Assembly: GCA_946404405.1 (NCBI GenBank)
Contig: CAMJDL010000021.1
Location: 1 to 47,542, forward strand
Source of the DNA: an uncultured Prevotella sp.
Lineage (GTDB): Bacteria; Bacteroidota; Bacteroidia; Bacteroidales; Bacteroidaceae
DNA length: 47,542 bases
Reading direction: 5' to 3'
Shown: in pieces, positions 27,342 to 35,632 of the stretch
How positions within the stretch are numbered: the first letter of the stretch is position 1
How the letters are laid out: each line of letters begins with the position of its first letter
Notes under the pieces: model-generated
What the model saw: the letters and a program-made list of their open reading frames with translations, nothing else
Told to the model about the DNA's origin: nothing
The model's database searches: none
Program-made: the position numbers and the translations under genes

Positions 27342-28497
27342 ACGGGGTAAGGAGGAGAGTCTCAAGCGGTTCCATCCGTGGGTATTCTCAGGTGCCATCC
27401 TCAAGATTGATGAAGGCATCGGTGAGGGCGACGTGGTTCGTGTGTTGGCTAATTCTGGTGATTTCATCGCTGTGGGTCACTATCAGGAGGGCTCTATCGC
27501 CGTGCGTGTGCTGTCGTTCTCTGACGTGCAGATTGACGATGAATTCTGGCATTCCCGCCTTTTGTCGGCCTTGAAGATGCGTCAGGCCATTGGTATAGCC
27601 GATAATCCCGATAACAACACCTACCGCTTGGTACATGGCGAAGGTGACAACCTGCCTGGCTTGATTATCGACGTGTATGGTCAGACGGCTGTCATGCAAG
27701 CCCATTCCATCGGTATGCACCTGTGTCGCAAGGAGATAGCCCGTGCGTTGGTTGATGTGATGGAATCGAGGATTTCTCATATTTATTATAAGAGCGAGAC
27801 CACGCTGCCGTTTATGACTGCAGATGATATGAATGGCTTTTTGGTGGGCGGTTCAGAGGACAATATTGCAACGGAGAACGGCTTAAAGTTCCGTGTTGAC
27901 TGGTTGAAAGGTCAGAAGACGGGCTTTTTTGTTGACCAGCGCGAGAATCGTTCGCTGCTGGAGAAGTTCTCGAAAGGTAAGCGTGTGCTGAACATGTTCT
28001 GCTATACGGGCGGCTTTTCGTTCTATGCTATGCGTGGCGGTGCTGAACTCGTGCATTCTGTCGATAGTTCTGCCAAAGCCATCGAGCTGACCAAGCAGAA
28101 CGTAGAGCTTAATTTCCCTGGCGATGCCCGTCATGAGGCCTATTGCGAGGATGCCTTTAAATATTTAGAGCAAGCAGGCTCTAACTATAATTTGATAATA
28201 TTGGACCCTCCTGCCTTCGCTAAGCATCGTGGTGCGTTGCATAATGCGTTGAAGGGCTATACGCGACTGAATCAGAAGGCGTTCGAGAAGATAGAGAAGG
28301 GTGGTATCCTCTTTACGTTCTCGTGTTCGCAGGTGGTCACGAAAGACCATTTCCGCAATGCTGTTTTCACAGCTGCAGCCCTTGCAAAACGTAAGGTTCG
28401 CATCCTTCATCAGCTGCATCAGCCTGCCGATCATCCCATTAATATCTATCATCCTGAGGGTGAATATCTGAAGGGTTTAGTGCTTTATGTGGAGTAA
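27319..28497 (+). CDS. rlmI: RlmI-like 23S rRNA (cytosine-C5) methyltransferase
   Basis: 392-aa SAM-dependent RNA methyltransferase. N-terminal PUA domain (about 1-75: EIRLKRGKEESLKRFHPWVF), central EEHUD-like region, and a Rossmann domain with MFCYTGGFSFYAMRGGAELV and catalytic-type LDPPAFAKHRGALHNALKGY. The family RlmI methylates C1962 of 23S rRNA. Overlaps tilS by 11 bases. Exact target inferred from family. Confidence 0.92.
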   Translation: MYKEIRLKRGKEESLKRFHPWVFSGAILKIDEGIGEGDVVRVLANSGDFIAVGHYQEGSIAVRVLSFSDVQIDDEFWHSRLLSALKMRQAIGIADNPDNNTYRLVHGEGDNLPGLIIDVYGQTAVMQAHSIGMHLCRKEIARALVDVMESRISHIYYKSETTLPFMTADDMNGFLVGGSEDNIATENGLKFRVDWLKGQKTGFFVDQRENRSLLEKFSKGKRVLNMFCYTGGFSFYAMRGGAELVHSVDSSAKAIELTKQNVELNFPGDARHEAYCEDAFKYLEQAGSNYNLIILDPPAFAKHRGALHNALKGYTRLNQKAFEKIEKGGILFTFSCSQVVTKDHFRNAVFTAAALAKRKVRILHQLHQPADHPINIYHPEGEYLKGLVLYVE

Positions 28498-29824
28498 AGT
28501 TGATGCATATATCAAGAAATATAAACTGCTTAATTCCAACGATTTATATTTAGTTGCTTTAAGTGGCGGTGCGGATAGTGTTGCTTTGCTTCTGTTGTTA
28601 AAAGAGCACGGTTTCAACGTACATGCTGCCCATTGTAATTTCCATCTGCGTGGCGCTGAGTCGGATAGAGATGAGGCGTTTTGTGTGGAGCTTTGTCAAC
28701 AGCTTGACATTGAGTTGCACCGCGTTCATTTCGATACGCAGGCGTATGCCGAACTGCATAAGGTGAGCATTGAGATGGCTGCTCGTGAACTACGTTACAG
28801 CTGGTTTGCTCAGCTCTGTAAAGATATTGGTGCTGCGGGTGTATGTGTGGCCCACCATCGTGATGACTCAGTGGAAACGGTGCTCCTGAATCTGGTAAGA
28901 GGCACGGGACTGCGCGGATTGACGGGTATTCAGCCGATAAGTGAGCAGACGATGACCTGCGGTCAAAACCCGCAGGAACAACTAAAATTGTGTGTTTTAA
29001 GGCCGCTTTTGGGTGTTTCAAGGGTAGAAATCGAGGAGTTTTTGGCCAAAAAGGGGCAGAAATACGTCACGGACAGTACGAATTTGGAGGCTGACGTGCT
29101 GCGGAATAAGATTCGGCTGCAGGTGTTGCCGATGCTTCGCGAACTGAATCCTGCCGTGTCTGAGAATATCCAGCGGACGGCTGAGAATTTGGCTGAGGCG
29201 CAAACGGTTTTGAATGCTATTGTTGATAAATACAAAGACAGTAACGTGCTTGAACTTAGTGAGTTAGAGAAGTATGGTTCAAGTGAATATATCATCTTTG
29301 AATGGCTTAAAAACTACGGTTTCAACGGCAGTCAGGTGCGCCAGATTCTGGATGCTGATTGTGGTGGAATCGTCAGTTCTGCGATGGGTTATGAGGTTTT
29401 GAAGGACCGTTCTCGCTTGATCGTTGAAGCAATATCGGGGCCGTTGAAACGTATGGTCGTTCCTGAGGAAGGCACGTATGTTTTGGACGAAAACAATACG
29501 TTTAGAGTGCGAAAATGTGCTGTTTACGTGTCGAAAATGCCGCATATAGCTACGCTGGATGCCGCTAAAGTCCGCTTTCCGTTGACCATTAGAGGGGTAG
29601 AGGAGGGTGACTGGATGATACCCTATGGCATGAAGGGCCGCAAGTTGTTGAGCGACCTAATGACAGACCTGAAAATGAACGTTTTCGAGAAGCGTCGCCA
29701 GATGGTAGTCGTTGATGCTCAGGGGGTTATCGTTTGGGTTGTGGGGCTGCGTACTGACCAGCGCGTAGCCGTTTTCGATGCAACAAAAGAGGTGCTGGAA
29801 ATCTCGCAAAATTGGACTTTGTGA
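28487..29824 (+). CDS. tilS: tRNA(Ile)-lysidine synthase
   Basis: 445-aa ATP-dependent enzyme that converts C34 of the CAU-anticodon tRNA-Ile to lysidine. PP-loop SGGADSVALLLLL at about residues 26-38, then HCNFHLRGAESDRDE and AHHRDDSVETVLLNL as family signatures, and two C-terminal domains ending with VVGLRTDQR. Last gene of the three-gene unit. Confidence 0.95.
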   Translation: MWSKVDAYIKKYKLLNSNDLYLVALSGGADSVALLLLLKEHGFNVHAAHCNFHLRGAESDRDEAFCVELCQQLDIELHRVHFDTQAYAELHKVSIEMAARELRYSWFAQLCKDIGAAGVCVAHHRDDSVETVLLNLVRGTGLRGLTGIQPISEQTMTCGQNPQEQLKLCVLRPLLGVSRVEIEEFLAKKGQKYVTDSTNLEADVLRNKIRLQVLPMLRELNPAVSENIQRTAENLAEAQTVLNAIVDKYKDSNVLELSELEKYGSSEYIIFEWLKNYGFNGSQVRQILDADCGGIVSSAMGYEVLKDRSRLIVEAISGPLKRMVVPEEGTYVLDENNTFRVRKCAVYVSKMPHIATLDAAKVRFPLTIRGVEEGDWMIPYGMKGRKLLSDLMTDLKMNVFEKRRQMVVVDAQGVIVWVVGLRTDQRVAVFDATKEVLEISQNWTL

Positions 29825-29886
29825 CAATTGGAAATTGTGACATTAAGCTTTTTCCAATTTCAAAAAACACTCGTATGTTATATATA

Positions 29887-29916
29887 AATTATATAATATC
29901 AGTATATTATATAATT
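29887..29916. other. AT-only hairpin in the tilS-ileS gap
   Basis: Perfect 13-bp arms AATTATATAATAT / ATATTATATAATT around the loop CAGT. It lies 62 bases after the tilS stop in a 291-base gap that holds no gene. A terminator is possible but there is no GC and no clear T-run; I see nothing else in the gap besides the ileS promoter and a 15-16-base imperfect doublet (about 29960-29995). Confidence 0.5.
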
Positions 29917-30069
29917 ATAATACTCTTTATCTTTGTTCTGCCTATTGAAACATCCTTAATGTCACAAATTCCCAAAGTCACAAATTCACAAAGTATCGGG
30001 TTGGTTGCCGCTTTCTCCATTTTTAACAATTTAGTAAAGCAGAAATTTGGTGGTATCAAAAATTTTGAT

Positions 30070-30077
30070 TACCTTTG
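30070..30077 (+). promoter_or_regulatory. -7 promoter box for the ileS operon
   Basis: TACCTTTG, 38 bases before the ileS ATG. A roughly 40-nt leader fits no T-box. Confidence 0.65.
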
Positions 30078-30115
30078 CACGTCATTAAGAATAAGTACAA
30101 GAAAATATCGATATT

Positions 30116-33100
30116 ATGAGCAAGAGATTTGCCGAACACAAAGGCTTGAATTTGATGCAGACGAATGATGACGTGCTGCAGATGTGGAAGGAGAAAAATG
30201 TCTTCTGGCGCTCCGTGACGGAGCGGGAGGGTTGTCCGCAGTTTGTATTCTTCGAGGGTCCTCCATCGGCCAATGGTCACCCCGGAATCCATCACGTGCT
30301 GGCGCGCAGCATCAAGGACACCTTCAACCGCTACAAGACCATGCAGGGCTTCCAGGTGAAGCGCAAGGCCGGTTGGGACACCCATGGACTGCCCGTAGAG
30401 TTGGGCGTCGAGAAGGAGTTGGGCATTACCAAGGCCGACATTGACAACAAGGAGAGCGACAAGTATATCTCGACCGAGGACTACAACAAGAAGTGTCGCG
30501 AGAACGTGATGATGTACACCCAGGAGTGGCGTGACCTGACGGAGAAGATGGGTTATTTCGTTGACCTCGACAATCCCTACATCACCTACGACAACAAGTA
30601 TATCGAGACGCTGTGGTGGCTGCTGAAGCAGTTCTATAAGAAAGGCCTGCTCTACAAGGGTTACACTATCCAGCCATACTCGCCCGCCGCTGGTACCGGT
30701 CTTTCGAGCCACGAGTTGAACCAGCCCGGTTGCTATCGTGACGTGAAGGATACGACGTGTACCGCTCAGTTCAGGATGAAGAATCCAAAGCCTGAGATGG
30801 CCGAGTGGGGTACACCTTACTTTCTGGCATGGACTACGACACCTTGGACATTGGCTGCCAACTCAGCACTTTGCGTAGGTCCGAAGATTGACTACGTAGC
30901 TGTGCAGACCTACAATCCATATACCGCCGACAAGGTCACGCTGGTGCTGGCCGAGGCTCGTCTTAATGCCTATCTGCCCGCCGAGGGAGCCATTACCGAT
31001 GGTGGCGAACTGCCTAAGTATGAGCGCGGTGACAAACTGATTCCCTATCGCATCATTGCCCGCTACAAGGGTACCGACCTCGTGGGCATGGAGTACGAGC
31101 AGCTGATGCCCGCTATCAAGCCCATGGGCGATGCTTTCAAGGTGATTCCTGGTGATTATGTCACGACTGAGGATGGTGCCGGTATCGTGCATATCGCCCC
31201 GAACTTCGGTGCCGACGATGCCTTCGTAGCCAAGAAAGCCGGTATCTGTCCTATCGTTCTGATTGATAAGAAGGGTGCTGAGCGTCCTGTGGTTGACCTG
31301 CAGGGTAAGTACTTTGTGATTGAAGACCTTGACCCAGAGTTTGTGAAGAACTACGTGAACGTCGATGAGTGGAACAAGTTTGCAGGCCGTTATGTGAAGA
31401 ATGCCTACGACGATACATTGACCGATAAGGACGAGACCTTAGATATTAGCATCTGCATGGATCTGAAGGCTCAGAATAAGGTGTTCAAGATTGAGAAGCA
31501 CGTCCACAACTATCCTCATTGCTGGCGTACTGATAAGCCCGTGCTCTACTATCCGTTGGATTCGTGGTTTATCAAGTCGTCGGCTTGCAAGGAGCGTATG
31601 TCTGAACTCAACAAGACCATCAATTGGCAGCCAGAGTCTACAGGTACGGGTCGTTTCGGCAATTGGCTCGACAACCTGAACGACTGGAACCTGAGCCGTA
31701 GCCGTTTCTGGGGCACACCGCTGCCTATCTGGCGTTCAGAGGAAGGTGAGGAAATCTGCATCGGCAGCGTTGAAGAACTGTATAACGAGATAGAAAAGGC
31801 CGTTACTGCTGGCTTTATGAAGTCTAACCTGCTGAAAGACCAGGGCTTTGTACCTGGCGATATGAGCAAGGAGAACTACGACAAGATAGACTTGCACCGT
31901 CCTTATGTTGACTATATCGTGCTGGTTTCTCCATCAGGCAAACCCATGAAGCGAGAGAGTGACCTGATTGACGTGTGGTTTGACTCTGGTTCTATGCCTT
32001 ACGCGCAGGTGCACTATCCGTTCGAAAATGCCGAACTCATCGACAAACGCATTGCCTTCCCCTGCGATTTCATCAACGAGGGTGTCGACCAGACCCGTGG
32101 TTGGTTCTTTACCTTGCACGCCATTGCTACAATGATTTTCGACAGCGTAGCCTTCAAGAATGTGATTTCCAGCGGTTTGGTGCTCGATGCGAAGGGCAAC
32201 AAGATGTCGAAGCATGTGGGTAACGTGGTGAATCCGTTCGATATGATTGGTAAGTACGGTTCCGATGCCGTGCGCATGTATATGATGACGAATTCGGAGC
32301 CATGGGACAACCTGAAGTTCGACCCAGAAGGAGTGGCCGAAATCAGCCGTAAGTTCTTTGGTACCTTATATAATAGTTATTCGCTCTTTGCGATGTATGC
32401 CAACGTTGATGGCTTCGATCCACAGACCCCGCAGATTCCCGTTAGCGAGCGTCCTGAGTTCGACCGTTGGATTCTGTCGTGTCTGAACTCGCTGGTTCAG
32501 GGTGTTCAGCAGGAGATGGACGGCTTTGATCCCACACGAGCAGGCCGACTCATCGATGCCTTTGTGGATGAAGACCTGTCGAACTGGTATGTTCGTCTGA
32601 ATAAGAAACGCTTCTGGGGCAAAGGAATGGACAACGATAAGTTGGCTGCCTATCAGACCTTGTACGAGTGTCTGATGACCATTGCAAAGTTGCTGGCACC
32701 CTTTGCTCCGTTCTTTGCCGACCAGCTATACAAAGACCTTGGCGGTCAGCTGGATAGCGTGCACTTGGATAAATTCCCCGAATTCAACGCAGCCCTTGTC
32801 AATAAAGACCTTGAGGAGCGTATGGCTGTTGCCCAGCGTATCACCACCATCGCACTTTCTTTGCGTAAGAAGGAAGGTATCAAGGTGAAGCAGCCCCTGC
32901 AGACCATCATGATACCACCTGTTGACAAACAGCAGCGTGACGCCATTGACAGCGTCAAGCAGATATTCCTGCAGGAGATTAATGTGAAGGATGTGAAGTT
33001 TGTCGAGGGTGCAGGCATTCTGGTGAAGAAGGTGAAGTGTAACTTCCGCACCATGGGTAAGAAGTTCGGTAAGGACATGAAGGCCGTAGCTGCTGCCGTA

Positions 33101-33526
33101 GCTGCTATGTCACAGGAACAGATTGCCGAATTGGAGACCAATGGAAAGCTGCAGTTGGATAGCTATGAGATTCTGGCTGAGGACGTTGAAATCATCAGCG
33201 AGGATATTCCAGGATGGCTGGTAGGCAACGAAGGCAATCTGACCGTAGCCCTCGATATTACCCTGACCGACGAGTTGCGTGCCGAAGGTATGGCCCGTGA
33301 GCTGATTAACCGCATCCAGAATATCCGTAAGAAGAGCGGACTGGAAATCACCGATCATATCCGTGTCAGCATTGAGCCTAACGAGGCATCAACGAAGGCC
33401 GTAGAGTCGTTTGGCGACAATATTGCCCGTCAGGTGCTGGCCGACGAACTGAAACTGGAAGCCAATGATGGTCAGACGGTAGAATTTGATGACTTTAATC
33501 TGAATATAAACGTAACAAAAATCTAA
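30116..33526 (+). CDS. ileS: isoleucyl-tRNA synthetase, type 2
   Basis: Class I synthetase (1,136 aa) charging tRNA-Ile, with an editing domain. The length and C-terminal extension (ELRAEGMARELINRIQNIRK) are of the eukaryote-like type 2 group rather than the roughly 930-aa type 1. The KMSKS loop is KMSKH (696-700). The HIGH motif is altered: the sequence after PSANG is H-P-G-I-H-H, so the four signature residues 57-60 read G-I-H-H instead of H-x-G-H. Swapped GxHH motifs have been described in type 2 IleRS with very high resistance to mupirocin. First gene of a long operon with dksA-like and lspA. Confidence 0.96.
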   Translation: MSKRFAEHKGLNLMQTNDDVLQMWKEKNVFWRSVTEREGCPQFVFFEGPPSANGHPGIHHVLARSIKDTFNRYKTMQGFQVKRKAGWDTHGLPVELGVEKELGITKADIDNKESDKYISTEDYNKKCRENVMMYTQEWRDLTEKMGYFVDLDNPYITYDNKYIETLWWLLKQFYKKGLLYKGYTIQPYSPAAGTGLSSHELNQPGCYRDVKDTTCTAQFRMKNPKPEMAEWGTPYFLAWTTTPWTLAANSALCVGPKIDYVAVQTYNPYTADKVTLVLAEARLNAYLPAEGAITDGGELPKYERGDKLIPYRIIARYKGTDLVGMEYEQLMPAIKPMGDAFKVIPGDYVTTEDGAGIVHIAPNFGADDAFVAKKAGICPIVLIDKKGAERPVVDLQGKYFVIEDLDPEFVKNYVNVDEWNKFAGRYVKNAYDDTLTDKDETLDISICMDLKAQNKVFKIEKHVHNYPHCWRTDKPVLYYPLDSWFIKSSACKERMSELNKTINWQPESTGTGRFGNWLDNLNDWNLSRSRFWGTPLPIWRSEEGEEICIGSVEELYNEIEKAVTAGFMKSNLLKDQGFVPGDMSKENYDKIDLHRPYVDYIVLVSPSGKPMKRESDLIDVWFDSGSMPYAQVHYPFENAELIDKRIAFPCDFINEGVDQTRGWFFTLHAIATMIFDSVAFKNVISSGLVLDAKGNKMSKHVGNVVNPFDMIGKYGSDAVRMYMMTNSEPWDNLKFDPEGVAEISRKFFGTLYNSYSLFAMYANVDGFDPQTPQIPVSERPEFDRWILSCLNSLVQGVQQEMDGFDPTRAGRLIDAFVDEDLSNWYVRLNKKRFWGKGMDNDKLAAYQTLYECLMTIAKLLAPFAPFFADQLYKDLGGQLDSVHLDKFPEFNAALVNKDLEERMAVAQRITTIALSLRKKEGIKVKQPLQTIMIPPVDKQQRDAIDSVKQIFLQEINVKDVKFVEGAGILVKKVKCNFRTMGKKFGKDMKAVAAAVAAMSQEQIAELETNGKLQLDSYEILAEDVEIISEDIPGWLVGNEGNLTVALDITLTDELRAEGMARELINRIQNIRKKSGLEITDHIRVSIEPNEASTKAVESFGDNIARQVLADELKLEANDGQTVEFDDFNLNINVTKI

Positions 33527-33532
33527 AGTAAT

Positions 33533-33913
33533 ATGGCAGAAAAAACACGTTACATGGACGAAGAACTCGAGGAGTTCCGCGTGATTATTGAAGAGAAATT
33601 AGTATTGGCCAAGCGCGACTATGATCAGATGATGAGCGCCCTGATGAATAAGGATTCGAACGATGTTGACGACACGTCACCCACGTACAAAGCCTTGGAG
33701 GAGGGTAGTGCTACGCAGTCGAAAGAAGAGATTATCTCGTTGGCTGCCCGTCAGCAGAAGTTCATTCAGGGTCTGAAGGCTGCGCTGGTGCGTATCCAGA
33801 ACAAGACCTACGGTATTGACCGCATTACGGGCAAACTGATTCCTAAGGAACGACTGAAGGCTGTGCCACACGCTACATTGAGCGTTGAGTCGAAGATGGC
33901 AGGCAAAAAGTAA
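33533..33913 (+). CDS. DksA/TraR-family protein without zinc-finger cysteines
   Basis: 126-aa member of the DksA/TraR family, which binds the RNA polymerase secondary channel. N-terminal coiled coil (about residues 5-90), then the region that normally carries a C4 zinc finger: YGIDRITGKLIPKERLKAVP. The fold-typical YGxxxxTGKLIPxERL(K/R)AVP pattern is kept but all four Cys are gone (the protein has no Cys at all). Between ileS and lspA, 6 bases after ileS. Whether it still regulates transcription is unknown. Confidence 0.88.
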   Translation: MAEKTRYMDEELEEFRVIIEEKLVLAKRDYDQMMSALMNKDSNDVDDTSPTYKALEEGSATQSKEEIISLAARQQKFIQGLKAALVRIQNKTYGIDRITGKLIPKERLKAVPHATLSVESKMAGKK

Positions 33914-33951
33914 GAGGTAAGAGGTAGAAGTAAGAGGTAAGAGGTGAGAGA
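33911..33951 (+). repeat. heptamer array 9 (taagagg family) between dksA-like gene and lspA
   Basis: Four 7-mers taagagg with a 6-base tagaag in the middle and a variant tgagaga at the end. It includes the dksA-like stop codon at one end and the lspA GTG start at the other, filling the whole junction. Confidence 0.78.
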
Positions 33952-34585
33952 AAACTCTGGAATAGCAAAACGAGGATGGCTGGCCGTAGGAATCGTGTTG
34001 GCTGTCCTCGTCATTGACCAAGTCATAAAGATTTGGGTGAAGACCCACATGATGCTGCATGAGCAGATTGAAGTGCTGTCGTGGTTTAAGATTGTGTTCA
34101 TCGAGAACAACGGTATGGCCTACGGCATGGAGATTGGTTCGAAGCTGGTATTGAGCATCTTCCGCATTGTGGCCATTGGTTTCTTAGGCTGGTATATAGC
34201 CCAGCAAGTCAGAAAGCAGGCTCGTTGGGGTTATATCATCTGTCTGGCAATGATAATGGCCGGTGCTGCAGGCAACATCTTCGATTCGATGTTCTACGGT
34301 CTCATCTTCAATGCCAGTTCTGAGTTCTATACTAGCTATTTTGTGCCGTTTGGAACCGGTTATGCGCCATTTCTGATGGGTAAGGTGGTCGATATGTTCT
34401 ACTTTCCGATTATTGTTACCACATGGCCCGATTGGGTGCCTTACGTTGGTGGCAATCCCTACGTATTCTTCTCACCTATCTTCAACTTTGCCGACTCCAG
34501 CATCTCCGTTGGCGTCGTACTGCTGTTGCTGTTCTATCGTAAGGAAATCAGCGAAATTACGTTAAAGAAAAAGGATGAGGCATAG
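33944..34585 (+). CDS. lspA: signal peptidase II (lipoprotein signal peptidase)
   Basis: 213-aa aspartic membrane protease that cleaves prolipoprotein signals. Four to five helices; active-site motifs GAAGNIFDSMFYG and FNFADSSISVG carry the two catalytic Asp. It is longer than enterobacterial LspA because of a periplasmic insert (about residues 120-165), typical for this phylum. Only GTG 33944 is available as a start before the first helix; that codon belongs to a 7-bp repeat. Overlaps the next gene by 11 bases. Confidence 0.93.
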   Translation: MRENSGIAKRGWLAVGIVLAVLVIDQVIKIWVKTHMMLHEQIEVLSWFKIVFIENNGMAYGMEIGSKLVLSIFRIVAIGFLGWYIAQQVRKQARWGYIICLAMIMAGAAGNIFDSMFYGLIFNASSEFYTSYFVPFGTGYAPFLMGKVVDMFYFPIIVTTWPDWVPYVGGNPYVFFSPIFNFADSSISVGVVLLLLFYRKEISEITLKKKDEA

Positions 34586-35543
34586 TCTGACATATCTGCT
34601 GGTGCTAATGCTCGTCGTAGCATGTAAGCCTTCCGTACCATCGGAGTATATACAACCTGGTGATATGGAGGATATCCTGTACGACTATCATTTGGCGCTG
34701 GCTATGTCAAGACAGAAGAGTGGGGGTAATACTACAGACTTTAACCGCTCGCTCTATTTCCAGTCGGTGCTGAAGAAGTATGGTGTGACGGAAGCTGAGT
34801 TCGATTCATCACTCGTCTACTATTATTCGCACGCCTATCGTTTGAAGGACATCTATGCGGAGGTCAACCAGCGGTTAGGCGACGAGGCTACCAGCTTAGG
34901 TGTGGCCGTTGGTGACATTAACCGTTACTCGCAATACAGCACGACGGGCGACACTGCAAATATATGGAATCAGCAGACCGATGTGCTTCTTATCCCTTAT
35001 CCTACCATGAACCGTTACGACTTTACGGTAAAGGTGGATTCGACTTTCAATAAGGGCGACTCGTTCATGTTCCAGTTCATGTCAGAATACATCTGGCAGA
35101 ATGGCTCGAAGGATGTAACGGTGTGCATCGTCTGCAAGTATGAAGGTGACAGCATTATCCAGACAGCCAATCATGTCTCTGTAGCAGGAACGGCTCAGGT
35201 GCGCGTGCCTGCCAATCGTAAGAATAAGCTGAAGGAAATGCGTGGCTTTATCTATCTGAGTGCTGGCGGTGACGACACCAATACGCGAAAAATGTTGTTT
35301 ATCAGTCAGATTCAGCTGATACGCTTCCATGATAAGACGATAGCAAATGAAGAAATAACAAATGACGAATCAAGCACAGAAACACCCGCGAAGGATAGCA
35401 TCCAACGTGGTGACGACACCCGAGGGCCAAAGCCTGACACACTACGTCGTAGAGTTGGCGGAGGACAGCACGGTTTGCGACCTATACCCATTGACACAAG
35501 AAATGGCGTTCACCGAATGGATGCAGGGCCGACTCGAGATTAG
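34575..35543 (+). CDS. DUF4296-like lipoprotein
   Basis: 322-aa lipoprotein with lipobox VVAC (Cys17). The N-terminal part has the DUF4296 pattern (MEDILYDYHLALAMSRQKSG, then FDSSLVYYYSHAYRLKDIY). Residues about 100-250 are a beta-rich domain. The tail from about residue 255 is low-complexity and Arg/Pro-rich, and from about residue 263 it is read through another plausible gene in a different frame. Position after lspA is usual in Bacteroidota. Function unknown. Confidence 0.85.
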   Translation: MRHSLTYLLVLMLVVACKPSVPSEYIQPGDMEDILYDYHLALAMSRQKSGGNTTDFNRSLYFQSVLKKYGVTEAEFDSSLVYYYSHAYRLKDIYAEVNQRLGDEATSLGVAVGDINRYSQYSTTGDTANIWNQQTDVLLIPYPTMNRYDFTVKVDSTFNKGDSFMFQFMSEYIWQNGSKDVTVCIVCKYEGDSIIQTANHVSVAGTAQVRVPANRKNKLKEMRGFIYLSAGGDDTNTRKMLFISQIQLIRFHDKTIANEEITNDESSTETPAKDSIQRGDDTRGPKPDTLRRRVGGGQHGLRPIPIDTRNGVHRMDAGPTRD

Positions 35544-35604
35544 AAATGAGAACGGGTGCAGGCGTGTATATTATAATAACAGACTCATCAAAAATGAAAA
35601 ATAA
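35362..35604 (+). CDS. small conserved-looking protein of unknown function
   Basis: 80-aa soluble protein (RRIASNVVTTPEGQSLTHYV, then VCDLYPLTQEMAFTEWMQG and YYNNRLIKNEK), with mixed alpha/beta composition and no signal peptide. It overlaps the tail of the DUF4296 lipoprotein gene by 182 bases in another frame and ends 28 bases before the transporter gene. Its protein composition looks more natural than that of the overlapped tail, so I judge it real. I do not recognise a function. Confidence 0.65.
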   Translation: MTNQAQKHPRRIASNVVTTPEGQSLTHYVVELAEDSTVCDLYPLTQEMAFTEWMQGRLEIRNENGCRRVYYNNRLIKNEK

Positions 35605-35632
35605 CCAATAATTAATTAAAATACAGACAACT

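Noticed and set aside
30078..30115. T-box riboswitch before ileS
   Set aside because: The leader is only about 40 nt, too short for a T-box.
29812..30168. 118-codon ORF in the tilS-ileS gap
   Set aside because: Overlaps the end of tilS and the start of ileS, and its middle is an AT-only hairpin; Ile/Tyr-rich composition is an artefact.
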